DNA of 64,000 bases from Stutzerimonas stutzeri (lineage in GTDB: Bacteria; Pseudomonadota; Gammaproteobacteria; Pseudomonadales; Pseudomonadaceae): the NCBI RefSeq assembly GCF_024448895.1, contig NZ_JAMOIC010000003.1:124001-188000 (forward strand), given 5' to 3'. Made by a program: the position numbers and the translations under genes. Every line of letters begins with the position of its first letter. The stretch's first letter is position 1. This document shows positions 29,490 to 38,041 of this stretch, piece by piece. The notes below the pieces were generated by a model, which did no database searches, was not told where the DNA came from, and worked only from the letters and a program-made list of their open reading frames with translations.

Positions 29490-30800
29490 TCAGAACTGAT
29501 CTTTTAGCCTGTGCCAGAGCATGCCCAGCGCCAGCAACGGCGAGCGCAGACGCTGGCCACCGGGGAAAGTCGGGTGCGGTACTCGCGCGAAGAGGTCGAA
29601 GCGGCCGTCCGCCTGACCGGAGATGGCTTCGGCCAGCAGTCGCCCGGCCAAATGCGTGGCGTTCAGGCCGTGCCCGGCATATGCCTGTGCGTAATAGACG
29701 TTGGCGTGGTCGGGCAGCCTGCCGATCTGCGGCAGGCGATTGGCGCCGATACCGATCATTCCGCCCCACTGGAAATCGATTCGACTGCCTTCCAGGCGCG
29801 GGAATACCTTGAGCATCTTTGGTTGCATGTAGGCGGCGATGTCCTTGGGGTCGCGGCCGGAGTAATGGCAGGCACCGCCGAACAACAGGCGGCCGTCGGC
29901 GGACAATCTGAAATAGTCCAGCGCGACCCGCTGATCACACACCGCTATGTTCTGTGGCAGCAGCTCTTTTCTGACTGCATCGGGCAGTGGCTCGGTGGCG
30001 ATGATGTAGCTCCCGGCGGGGAGCACCTTGCCAGACAGTCCTCGATTCAATGTGCCGAGATAAGCGTTGCAGGCCAGAACAAGCTGCCCGGCTCGCACGC
30101 TGCCCTGCGCCGTATGCACCCGTACCTGCGGGCCATACTCGATGCGCTCCACCGCAGACTGCTCGAACAGCCGCACGCCGAGCGACTGTGCCGCAGCGGC
30201 TTCGCCCAGCGCCAGATTGAGCGGGTGCAGGTGGCCTGAGCCCATGTCGATGAGGCCGCCCACGTAGCGGTCCGAGCCAATCACCTCGTGCATTGCATCC
30301 TGGGCTACAGGCTTAAGCGGATGCGAATAGCCCAGTCGCTTGAGATCGGCATAGTCGGCTTCGAAGCCTTCGACGTGGCGCTGTTTCGTGGCCAGGTCGC
30401 AGTAGCCCCAGGTCAGATCGCACGCGATGGCGTAGCGTTCTATGCGCTGGCGGACGATGTCTACCGCCTCGAAGCCCATGCGCTTGAGGTTGTCCACGCC
30501 CTCGTCACCGAGTACCGGCTGGAACTGCTCGACATCATGTCCGACGCCCCGAATCAGCTGCCCGCCGTTGCGACCGCTGGCGCCCCAACCGATGCGATGG
30601 GCTTCCAGCAACACCACCGACAAACCGCGCTCGGCCAGTTCGATGGCCGTGTTCAGGCCGCTGAAACCGCCGCCTACGATGCAGACATCCGCCTGTTGCT
30701 CGCCCTGCAACGAGTCGAATTCAAGCGTTCGATTGGCGCTGGCAGCGTAATAGGAAGGGGCGTGGGGCTGAGCGCGTGGGGTCATTTGCCGGGGAGTCAT
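29490..30800 (-). CDS. FAD-dependent amine oxidoreductase, PuuB/PauB-like
   Basis: 436 residues of the DAO (D-amino-acid oxidase-like) fold. The FAD-binding motif ADVCIVGGGFSGLNTAIELAE lies near residue 37, followed by GWGASGRNGGQLIRGVG, typical of gamma-glutamylputrescine oxidoreductase, and the C-terminal YYAQAYAGHGLNATHLAGRL. PuuB/PauB enzymes oxidise gamma-glutamyl-polyamines. In P. aeruginosa a pauB paralogue occupies the same place beside dadR. The start is the ATG at 30800, with a second in-frame ATG five codons in; neither has a strong ribosome site. It follows dadR by 75 bases on the same strand. Amine specificity cannot be read from the sequence. Confidence 0.88.
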   Translation of the reverse strand: MTPRQMTPRAQPHAPSYYAASANRTLEFDSLQGEQQADVCIVGGGFSGLNTAIELAERGLSVVLLEAHRIGWGASGRNGGQLIRGVGHDVEQFQPVLGDEGVDNLKRMGFEAVDIVRQRIERYAIACDLTWGYCDLATKQRHVEGFEADYADLKRLGYSHPLKPVAQDAMHEVIGSDRYVGGLIDMGSGHLHPLNLALGEAAAAQSLGVRLFEQSAVERIEYGPQVRVHTAQGSVRAGQLVLACNAYLGTLNRGLSGKVLPAGSYIIATEPLPDAVRKELLPQNIAVCDQRVALDYFRLSADGRLLFGGACHYSGRDPKDIAAYMQPKMLKVFPRLEGSRIDFQWGGMIGIGANRLPQIGRLPDHANVYYAQAYAGHGLNATHLAGRLLAEAISGQADGRFDLFARVPHPTFPGGQRLRSPLLALGMLWHRLKDQF

Positions 30801-30875
30801 GTTCAAGCCTTGGACGATTTGCCAGGTCGAAGGGTAGACCGGAGAGGGCGCACGGAGCAAAAACGCATCGCCGAA

Positions 30876-31364
30876 TCAGTCTGGTACCGGCAGCTCCAGC
30901 GACTCTTTCACCTCTTCCATGACGATGTAGCTCTTCGATTCACGTACGTGGGGCAGCTTCAGAAGGATGTCGCCGAGCAGCTTGCGATAGGAGGCCATCT
31001 CGGAAATGCGCGCCTTGATCAGATAGTCGAAGTCGCCAGATACAAGGTGACATTCCAGCACATGCGGCAGTTTGAGCACGGCGCGTCGGAACTCTTCGAA
31101 GATATCGCCGGACTTGTAGGCCAGGCTGATTTCCACGAACACCAGCAGGCCACCTTTGAGGTGCTGCGGATTTAGCCGCGCGGTGTAGCCCATGATGATG
31201 CCTTCGCGCTCGAGGCGCCGTACGCGCTCGGTGCACGGCGTGGTGGACAAGCCGATGCGCTCGCCCAGTTCGGTGAATGGCATTCGCCCTTCGGCCTGCA
31301 GGAGACGCAGGATCTGACGGTCAATCTTGTCCAGTTCCCGACGGGTCTGATGCTTGGTTCGCAT
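30876..31364 (-). CDS. dadR: Lrp/AsnC-family regulator, alanine-catabolism activator type
   Basis: 162 residues. An N-terminal winged helix-turn-helix (LDKIDRQILRLLQAEGRM, then IGLSTTPCTERVRRLEREG) is followed by an RAM ligand domain (HVLECHLVSGDFDYLIKA). Divergent orientation from dadA, 148 bases apart, identifies it as the DadR/Lrp activator that responds to L-alanine in pseudomonads. The ATG at 31364 is chosen over an upstream frame start at 31412. It probably also affects the downstream pauB-like gene. Confidence 0.92.
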   Translation of the reverse strand: MRTKHQTRRELDKIDRQILRLLQAEGRMPFTELGERIGLSTTPCTERVRRLEREGIIMGYTARLNPQHLKGGLLVFVEISLAYKSGDIFEEFRRAVLKLPHVLECHLVSGDFDYLIKARISEMASYRKLLGDILLKLPHVRESKSYIVMEEVKESLELPVPD

Positions 31365-31512
31365 AGGTGTATCGCCTCCAGTAAAGCGCGTTATGGCGTG
31401 AATAAATCGCAAAGATAGCCTGTTATATAGCGAAATCCACTACTGGCCGCTTTCTATACTCCGCATTAACAGTGACTCGAAAAAGCCCGGCTGCGACGGG
31501 TGGGAGGCGGCA

Positions 31513-32814
31513 ATGCGTGTTCTGGTGATGGGTAGCGGCGTGATCGGCACCACCAGTGCCTACTATCTGGCCCGGGCGGGGTTCGAGGTGGTGGTCGTTG
31601 ATCGCCAGCCAGCCGCCGCGATGGAGACCAGCTTTGCCAATGCCGGTCAGGTCTCCCCCGGCTATGCGTCGCCCTGGGCGGCGCCCGGAGTACCGCTGAA
31701 GGCGATGAAGTGGCTGATGCAGCGTCACGCGCCGCTGGCAATCAAGCTCACCGGCGACATCCAGCAGTACATCTGGATGGCGCAGATGTTGCGCAACTGC
31801 ACGGCTGCACGCTATGCAGTGAACAAGGAGCGCATGGTGCGTCTGTCCGAGTACAGCCGTGATTGCCTCGACCAGCTGCGCGATGAGACCGGCATTGATT
31901 ACGAAGGTCGCCAGTGCGGTACCACCCAGCTGTTCCGTACCCAGGCACAGCTGGATAACGCCGCCAAGGACATCGCCGTGCTGGAAGCGTCCGGCGTGCC
32001 TTATGAACTGCTTGATCGCGCCGGAATCGCCCGTGCTGAACCGGCGCTCGGCCAGGTTGCAGACAAGCTCAGCGGCGCGTTGCGCCTGCCCAACGACCAG
32101 ACCGGCGACTGCCAGATGTTCACCACCAGGCTGGCCGAAATGGCAAAGGAGCTTGGCGTAGAGTTCCGCTTCAATCAGGACATTCAGCGGCTGGAGTATT
32201 CCGGCGACCGCGTCGACGGCTTATGGATCGATGGCGTGCTCGAGAAGGCCGATCGCTATGTACTGGCATTGGGTAGCTACAGCCCGCAAATGCTCAAGCC
32301 GCTTGGCATTCACGCACCGGTTTACCCACTCAAGGGCTATTCGCTGACCGTACCGATCAGCAATTCCGCCATGGCGCCGGTGTCCACCGTGCTCGATGAG
32401 ACCTACAAGGTCGCCATTACTCGTTTCGATCAGCGCATCCGTGTCGGTGGCATGGCTGAAATTGCAGGGCACGATCTGTCCCTCAATCCACGTCGTCGGG
32501 AGACGTTGGCCATGGTTGTTGGCGACCTGTTTCCTCAGGGCGGCGATCCCGGAAATGCCGAGCTCTGGACCGGACTTCGCCCGGCCACCCCCGACGGTAC
32601 GCCGATCATTGGCGGTACGGCCTATCGAAATCTGTATCTGAACACCGGGCACGGTACGCTTGGCTGGACCATGGCCTGCGGCTCTGGCCGCCTGCTCGCC
32701 GATCTGCTGGCGAACAAGCGCACCCAGATCAGTACCGATGGCCTGGATATCTCCCGTTATGGCAAAACCAAGGAATCGCACAAGCATGCCCATTCAGCGC
32801 CTGCACACCAATGA
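31513..32814 (+). CDS. dadA: D-amino acid dehydrogenase small subunit
   Basis: 433 residues. DadA is a membrane-associated FAD enzyme that oxidises D-alanine and other D-amino acids to 2-oxo acids, passing electrons to the respiratory chain. The FAD motif [21 protein letters not shown] begins at residue 2, [30 protein letters not shown] follows in two parts, and the C-terminal [17 protein letters not shown] closes the fold. Its 3' end overlaps the start of a RidA-family gene by 29 bases. The alanine racemase gene dadX that normally follows is not present here. Confidence 0.96.
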   Translation: MRVLVMGSGVIGTTSAYYLARAGFEVVVVDRQPAAAMETSFANAGQVSPGYASPWAAPGVPLKAMKWLMQRHAPLAIKLTGDIQQYIWMAQMLRNCTAARYAVNKERMVRLSEYSRDCLDQLRDETGIDYEGRQCGTTQLFRTQAQLDNAAKDIAVLEASGVPYELLDRAGIARAEPALGQVADKLSGALRLPNDQTGDCQMFTTRLAEMAKELGVEFRFNQDIQRLEYSGDRVDGLWIDGVLEKADRYVLALGSYSPQMLKPLGIHAPVYPLKGYSLTVPISNSAMAPVSTVLDETYKVAITRFDQRIRVGGMAEIAGHDLSLNPRRRETLAMVVGDLFPQGGDPGNAELWTGLRPATPDGTPIIGGTAYRNLYLNTGHGTLGWTMACGSGRLLADLLANKRTQISTDGLDISRYGKTKESHKHAHSAPAHQ

Positions 32815-33142
32815 ACGCATGAGCCAAATCGTCATCCATCACGGCACGGTCTATCTCGCCGGCCAGGTGGGCGGTGACATGACCGCCGGGATCGAGCAGC
32901 AAACCCGCGAAACCCTTGAGAATATCGAGCGCCTTCTCGACGAAGCCGGCACAGATAAGCAGCACATCCTTTCGGTGACTATCTATCTAAAAGACATCGA
33001 TGCGGATTTCGCCGGCATGAACGCCGTATGGGACCAATGGCTTCCCCAGGGCGTCGCGCCGGCACGCGCAACGGTCGAGGCCAAGCTTTGCGAGCCGGAG
33101 ATTCTCGTGGAGTTATCAGTCGTAGCCGCGCTGCCTGCCTGA
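32786..33142 (+). CDS. RidA-family protein linked to D-amino acid dehydrogenase
   Basis: 118 residues, a RidA/Rid-family protein that should remove reactive imines, here the 2-iminoacids released by DadA. Family elements are [34 protein letters not shown], the Arg in [11 protein letters not shown] and the ending [11 protein letters not shown]. Compared with the housekeeping RidA in this window it is shorter and diverged, with EILVELSV in place of the usual EM(D/E)A ending. The ATG lies inside dadA, 29 bases before its stop, giving a long translational overlap. The same gene follows dadA in other pseudomonads. Confidence 0.9.
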   Translation: MPIQRLHTNERMSQIVIHHGTVYLAGQVGGDMTAGIEQQTRETLENIERLLDEAGTDKQHILSVTIYLKDIDADFAGMNAVWDQWLPQGVAPARATVEAKLCEPEILVELSVVAALPA

Positions 33143-33241
33143 CCGAGCATGCCGGGCATTTCATCCCGGTGTGTTGAAAATTCTGAACGCCCTCGCCATC
33201 ATAGCGGCCTCTGCTATCGCTCTTGATTGGGGGCTCCCGTA

Positions 33242-33790
33242 TTGGACGTCGGCGTTCGACTGCAAACCATCCGTAAACTCAAGGGCCTGTCGCAGCGCGA
33301 ACTCGCCAAACGTGCAGGCGTCACCAACAGCACGATTTCCATGATCGAGAAAAACAGCGTAAGCCCCTCGATCAGTTCGTTGAAGAAGGTATTGAGCGGG
33401 ATCCCCATGTCGCTCGTCGAATTCTTCTCGCCCGATTTCGAACAGGACAGCGACACTCAGGTGGTCTACAAGGCCGGTGAGCTGATCGATATATCCGACG
33501 GTGCGGTAAGCATGAAGCTGGTGGGCAAGGCCCATCCAGGCCGCGCCATCGCCTTTCTGACGGAAACTTACCCGCCTGGCTCCGATACGGGCACTGACAT
33601 GCTGGCGCATCAGGGCGAGGAGGCCGGGATGCTGGTCGAAGGGCGTCTGGAGCTGACGGTGAGCGGTCAAACCTATGTGCTCGAAACGGGTGACAGCTAT
33701 TACTTCGAAAGCAGCAAGCCGCATCGTTTTCGTAACCCATTCGACGCGCCAGCTCGGCTGATCAGCGCGACTACACCGGCCAATTTCTAG
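33242..33790 (+). CDS. pauR: Cupin-containing XRE-family regulator, PauR/PuuR-like
   Basis: About 182 residues. An N-terminal helix-turn-helix (LSQRELAKRAGVTNSTISMIE, next to a recognition helix ending SSLKKVL) is joined to a C-terminal cupin (HQGEEAGMLVEGRLELTVSG and ETGDSYYFESSKPHRFRN). This layout is that of PuuR and PauR, repressors of putrescine/polyamine catabolism. In P. aeruginosa PauR lies downstream of dadX in the same cluster. No ATG fits; a TTG at 33242 with a G-rich stretch some eight bases upstream gives the usual length, and another TTG lies at 33227. It probably controls the nearby pauB-like gene and remote pau genes. Confidence 0.82.
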   Translation: MDVGVRLQTIRKLKGLSQRELAKRAGVTNSTISMIEKNSVSPSISSLKKVLSGIPMSLVEFFSPDFEQDSDTQVVYKAGELIDISDGAVSMKLVGKAHPGRAIAFLTETYPPGSDTGTDMLAHQGEEAGMLVEGRLELTVSGQTYVLETGDSYYFESSKPHRFRNPFDAPARLISATTPANF

Positions 33791-33891
33791 CCGATTGCGC
33801 GACAGCGCTGCCGTGCTGGGCGACGCTGCGACAAAGCGTCGCTTAGGATGGGCGGGCCATTCGTATTGTTTCGGCGGGCATGGCTTGCCGT

Positions 33892-33897
33892 TATACT
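33892..33897 (+). promoter_or_regulatory. Candidate -10 element of cytochrome c5 gene
   Basis: TATACT lies 57 bases upstream of the cytochrome start codon. No -35 hexamer at ideal spacing is seen; TTGTTT at 33866-33871 is 20 bases away. Confidence 0.35.
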
Positions 33898-33953
33898 GAC
33901 CGCCGCTCGCGATACCGTGGCCGCGGGCGAATCTAGCCACATGAGGGTATAAG

Positions 33954-34376
33954 GTGAACCTGATTAAGAAGATCCTGGTAGCACAGGCTACCGTAGTGGC
34001 CCTGTGGGCAATGAGCGCTCAGGCTGCGACCAACGATGACATCGCCGAGCGACTCAAGCCGGTGGGCGAAGTATGTATTCAAGGTGAGGAGTGCGCCGCT
34101 GCAGGTGGTGCGACTGCCGCCGCTGGCGGCGCTGCTCGCAGCGGTGAGGACGTGTACGGCAAATTCTGCACTGCTTGCCACGGGTCCGGCCTGCTGAATT
34201 CACCGAAAACCGGCGATAGCGCTGCCTGGACTGCGCGTGCCGATGCGGCAGGTGGGCTGGATGGTCTGCTCAAGCATGCCATCAGTGGCATCAACGCCAT
34301 GCCGCCAAAGGGCACATGTGCCGACTGCTCGGATGACGAGCTGTTGGGTGCCATCAAGCATATGTCCGGTCTGTAA
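33954..34376 (+). CDS. cycB: Cytochrome c5
   Basis: 140 residues. A signal peptide (VVALWAMSAQA) is followed by an Ala/Gly-rich linker and a single class I c-type haem domain with CxxCH (KFCTACHGSG). The methionine ligand is in INAMPPKGTC and the C-terminal pair of cysteines in GTCADCSDDEL matches the disulfide known in cytochrome c5. It carries electrons in the periplasm, probably between the bc1 complex and terminal oxidases. The start is GTG at 33954, with GAGGG some eight bases upstream. A terminator hairpin follows. Confidence 0.93.
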   Translation: MNLIKKILVAQATVVALWAMSAQAATNDDIAERLKPVGEVCIQGEECAAAGGATAAAGGAARSGEDVYGKFCTACHGSGLLNSPKTGDSAAWTARADAAGGLDGLLKHAISGINAMPPKGTCADCSDDELLGAIKHMSGL

Positions 34377-34408
34377 AAGGCGCCCTCAAGCGCCAGCCGG
34401 TCACACTG

Positions 34409-34438
34409 AGCCGCCTTCGGGCGGCTTTGTCGTTTCTG
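34409..34438 (+). terminator. Rho-independent terminator after cytochrome c5
   Basis: Arms AGCCGCC and GGCGGCT enclose a UUCG-type loop at 34416-34419, followed by a T-rich TTTGTCGTTT. It lies 33 bases after the cytochrome stop codon. Confidence 0.8.
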
Positions 34439-34527
34439 GCGGGAGCAAAGCCGCTCGGTGCCGGGTCGAAACTCCAAATCCCTTCCCGAGGGTTTCATTG
34501 ACGCCCTCGGCATTCGATGAGGTGCCC

Positions 34528-35046
34528 ATGCCCAGTTCCGCCCCGCAACCCGAGCAGCTGCATTTTTCCAGCGATGGTCGCACGCCGAACAGCGCCCACC
34601 CGGTGCTGGTTTACCGTCAGCTGCCCTTGGCTGGTAACGACTACGCCAGCGCGTTCGAAAACCTGTTCAACAGCCACCTGTGGCCGGCGCAATGGCGAGC
34701 GGGTGTGTACGACTACCACCACTACCATTCCACCGCGCACGAGGTGCTTGGCGTTTCGCGCGGATCGGCGCGGCTGATGCTGGGCGGCGAGCACGGTCAG
34801 GAAGTGGAGGTGAGTGCGGGGGACGCGCTGGTGCTGCCTGCCGGCACTGGACATTGCCAACTGAGCGCCAGTGAGGATTTCGAGGTAGTCGGTGGTTATC
34901 CGATAGAGCAGCAATACGATCTGCTGCGCCCGGACGAAAGCAGCCATGACGAGGCTCGGTTGCGCGCGCAGCGGGTCGGCGTACCGGTAAGCGATCCGGT
35001 CGCCGGCACCCAGGGCGCGCTGGTCAGCCTCTGGCGCAACGAGTAA
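34528..35046 (+). CDS. Cupin-domain protein
   Basis: 172 residues. The middle holds a cupin: YDYHHYHSTAHEVLGVSRGSA supplies three or four histidines and the Glu of motif 1, and GDALVLPAGTGHCQLSAS supplies motif 2. Metal binding is likely; the function is not evident. GAGGTG three bases before the ATG at 34528 fixes the start; the frame opens upstream to 34237 inside the cytochrome gene without support. It converges with xpt, 12 bases apart. Confidence 0.85.
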   Translation: MPSSAPQPEQLHFSSDGRTPNSAHPVLVYRQLPLAGNDYASAFENLFNSHLWPAQWRAGVYDYHHYHSTAHEVLGVSRGSARLMLGGEHGQEVEVSAGDALVLPAGTGHCQLSASEDFEVVGGYPIEQQYDLLRPDESSHDEARLRAQRVGVPVSDPVAGTQGALVSLWRNE

Positions 35047-35058
35047 AGCGAGCGGCGC

Positions 35059-35643
<585 letters not shown>

Positions 35644-35683
35644 TCAAGCGTGGGCGGCCGGGTTCACCTGACGAATCGGAGGT

Positions 35684-35728
35684 CGAAAAGCCAGCTGGGC
35701 GCTGCGCCATGGTGGCGAGCGCCCAGCT
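35684..35728 (-). terminator. Long hairpin ending the leftward GH13/DUF1080 operon
   Basis: Eleven-base perfect arms AGCTGGGCGCT and AGCGCCCAGCT (35693-35703 and 35718-35728) with further inner pairing; on the minus strand TTTT follows soon after. It lies 94 bases after the stop of the DUF1080 gene and also sits about 60 bases upstream of the xpt start. Confidence 0.65.
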
Positions 35729-35821
35729 CGTTTCGATCCAATATCCGTTCGTCACTGCTTTCCGCAGCCTGGAAAGCCGCGCATTCTCGCCTAATTCCAT
35801 GCGCGGGTCCAAGTGGACCGT

Positions 35822-36412
35822 TCAGTCCGGTGTTTCTATCGACAGGCGGCGAAAGCGCGCTGCCTCGCCATGGTGCTGCAGCACGATGTGGCCTTCTTTC
35901 GCTTGGGCGAAGCGTGGATAGCCGCTGAACTTGCTGTCGGCGATCCGCATGCGAAGCGCCGGGTCATCCAGCCGATAGCGCAGAACGCGTCGGCCTCCCA
36001 GCCAGTGTTCGACCTCACCGTCGCAAACGCTTAGCGCCGTTTCGATGAACTGGTCGGGAACCAGCTGGGTTTCCCCTTCCGGCGGTTGTAGCCCATACAG
36101 GGCACCGTTGCGGGTCTCAGGTACACGGCCATCGGGATGACCGCGATCATCGAGCAGCTGCATCTCCGGACCGCTGTGCCAGCTCAGGTCGGCGTCCTCT
36201 TCGACGCGACAGAACACGCCGGAGTTACCGCCCACCGGCAGTGCGAACTCGAAGCGAAGCGTGAAATCCCGATAACGATCCAGCGAGATCAGGTCGATTC
36301 GCCGGGTGCCGGCAATGGCATGCAGCTCATCGCCGCGCACCTGCCAGCAGTCGTCGGGAAAGCTCTCGCCGTGCCACGCGCGCCAATGCGATGCATCGAG
36401 TTGCCGGATCAT
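35822..36412 (-). CDS. DUF1080 / 3-keto-disaccharide hydrolase-like protein
   Basis: 196 residues filling one DUF1080 (3-keto-disaccharide hydrolase) domain, a jelly-roll lectin-like fold. Diagnostic parts are NSGVFCRVEEDADLSWHSGPEMQLLDDRGH (split here as NSGVFCRVEED and GPEMQLLDDRGH), GALYGLQPPEGE and VEHWLGGRRVLRYRLDDP. There is no signal peptide, while many family members are secreted. Some relatives cleave 3-keto-sucrose or 3-keto-trehalose after oxidation by a dehydrogenase. It follows two GH13 genes with a gap of seven bases, so it probably acts on the same sugar. No 3-dehydrogenase gene is nearby. Confidence 0.85.
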   Translation of the reverse strand: MIRQLDASHWRAWHGESFPDDCWQVRGDELHAIAGTRRIDLISLDRYRDFTLRFEFALPVGGNSGVFCRVEEDADLSWHSGPEMQLLDDRGHPDGRVPETRNGALYGLQPPEGETQLVPDQFIETALSVCDGEVEHWLGGRRVLRYRLDDPALRMRIADSKFSGYPRFAQAKEGHIVLQHHGEAARFRRLSIETPD

Positions 36413-36419
36413 AGGCTAG

Positions 36420-38039
36420 TCAGCCGAACAACTGCTGCTTGCGCCGCAGCCAGCGGTAGCCGTACGGCCCCAGTTTCAGCTTTAGCGGCGAACCTTCCGG
36501 CTGCCCGTAATCGCAGTCGGCGAGCACATCGACCATGTCCTGAAGGTCGTCCGCGGTGATCTCGACGGTAGTCTCCTTGTCGGCGAGATTGACCAGCATC
36601 AGCACCGTGGAGCCGTTGTCATGGCGGATGGCAAAGACGGCGGGGTCGTTCACCTCGACCGTTGTGCGCTTGCCGATGCCAATCTCGCGCAGGCCGATGC
36701 GCGTGCGGATCATGTTGCCGGTGCGCGCCATCAGCGAGTCGCTGCGCAGGGTTTGGGCGAACACGTTGATCTTCTCGTACGAGAAGGGCCCTTCGTCGAT
36801 CACCGGTGCGGCTAGCTCACCTTTGGTACAGGAGAACCCGGCGTTGGGTTCGTTGGACCACTGCATGGGCGTGCGTACGGCAAGTCGCTCGGGGCGGTCG
36901 AGGTCATCGCCCATGCCGATTTCCTCGCCGTAGCGAATGATCGGCGTGCCGGGCAGCGAGAAGAGCAGGGCGTGGGTGGCCGCGATGCGTCGCTCGTCGC
37001 CGTCAAGCATCGGTGCGAGACGTCGACGAATGCCGCGGTTGTACGCGCGCATGTTCTCGTCAGGGGCGAAGGTGTCCATCACCTCTTTGCGCTCATCCTC
37101 CTCCAGCCGGTCGAGGCTCAGCTCGTCGTGGTTGCGGATCCACAGCGCGTATTGCGAATGGCTGGGCGGCAGCGGCTGGCTGTTCAGGGCGCGCACTAGC
37201 GGCTCGGCCTGCTGGCGTGCCAGGGACAGGAACAGGTGGTTGTTGGTCCAGAAGTCCAGCAGCAGGGTGACGCGATCGGCCTCGTCGCCGAAGTATTCGA
37301 CGTATTTTTCCGGATCAGTGTCGATCTCGCCCAGCAGCACGGTTTCAGGCCGGCGCATGGTGACGAAGTCGCGCATGTGCTCAAGCAGCCAATAGCCTTT
37401 TTCCAGTTCACCGCCGCCGGCCTGGCGCACCATGTGCACCGCGGCGTCGATGCGGAAACCGGAGACGCCCAGCCGCAGCCAGAACGACATGATCCGCTCG
37501 ATCTCGTGGATGACCTTCGGGTTGGTCAGGTCCAGATCCGGCTCGTGCTTGTAGAACAGATGGCGGTAGTACTGGCCGGCTTCCTCGTCCCAGGTCCAGA
37601 TGCTGTCTTCGACCGTCGGGAAAATAGGCTCCATGAAGTCGTCTGGCTCGTCGGCCCATATGTAGTAGTCACGGTAGGGCGACTCGCGGTCACGGCGCGC
37701 CTCCTGAAACCACTTGTGCTGGATGGACGTGTGCTGCACTACCAGCTCGATGATGACGTGCAGGCCCAGCTCTTCAGCCTTCTCCAGCAGAGCGACGATG
37801 TCGGCCAGATCACCGAAGCGTTTGTCCACCTGCAGATGGTCAGTGATGTCGTAGCCAGCGTCGTCGAATGGCGATTGATAGAACGGCATCAGCCACACGG
37901 CCGTGCACCCGAGGCCGCGAATGTAGTCGAGTCGCTCGGTGATGCCGCGCAAATCGCCGCAGCCGTCTCCATTACTGTCACGAAACAGGGTGGGATCGAT
38001 CTGATAGATCGCCGCGTTGCGGTACCAGAGTGGACGCAT
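36420..38039 (-). CDS. GH13 glycosidase, trehalose synthase / trehalose hydrolase-like
   Basis: 539 residues with the (beta/alpha)8 fold of GH13. The opening AAIYQIDPTLFRDSNGDGCGD, the nucleophile Asp in GVSGFRIDAAVHM, the acid-base Glu in VLLGEIDTD and the transition-state Asp in LWIRNHDELSLD are present. The sequence around YRDYYIWADEPDDF and YYRHLFYKHEPDLDL is characteristic of the trehalose synthase subfamily (GH13_16), but without the fused maltokinase domain. Its start codon lies two bases after the stop codon of the upstream GH13 gene. Probable substrate is trehalose, maltose or a related alpha-glucoside; it could isomerise or hydrolyse. Confidence 0.85.
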   Translation of the reverse strand: MRPLWYRNAAIYQIDPTLFRDSNGDGCGDLRGITERLDYIRGLGCTAVWLMPFYQSPFDDAGYDITDHLQVDKRFGDLADIVALLEKAEELGLHVIIELVVQHTSIQHKWFQEARRDRESPYRDYYIWADEPDDFMEPIFPTVEDSIWTWDEEAGQYYRHLFYKHEPDLDLTNPKVIHEIERIMSFWLRLGVSGFRIDAAVHMVRQAGGGELEKGYWLLEHMRDFVTMRRPETVLLGEIDTDPEKYVEYFGDEADRVTLLLDFWTNNHLFLSLARQQAEPLVRALNSQPLPPSHSQYALWIRNHDELSLDRLEEDERKEVMDTFAPDENMRAYNRGIRRRLAPMLDGDERRIAATHALLFSLPGTPIIRYGEEIGMGDDLDRPERLAVRTPMQWSNEPNAGFSCTKGELAAPVIDEGPFSYEKINVFAQTLRSDSLMARTGNMIRTRIGLREIGIGKRTTVEVNDPAVFAIRHDNGSTVLMLVNLADKETTVEITADDLQDMVDVLADCDYGQPEGSPLKLKLGPYGYRWLRRKQQLFG

Positions 38040-38041
38040 GC

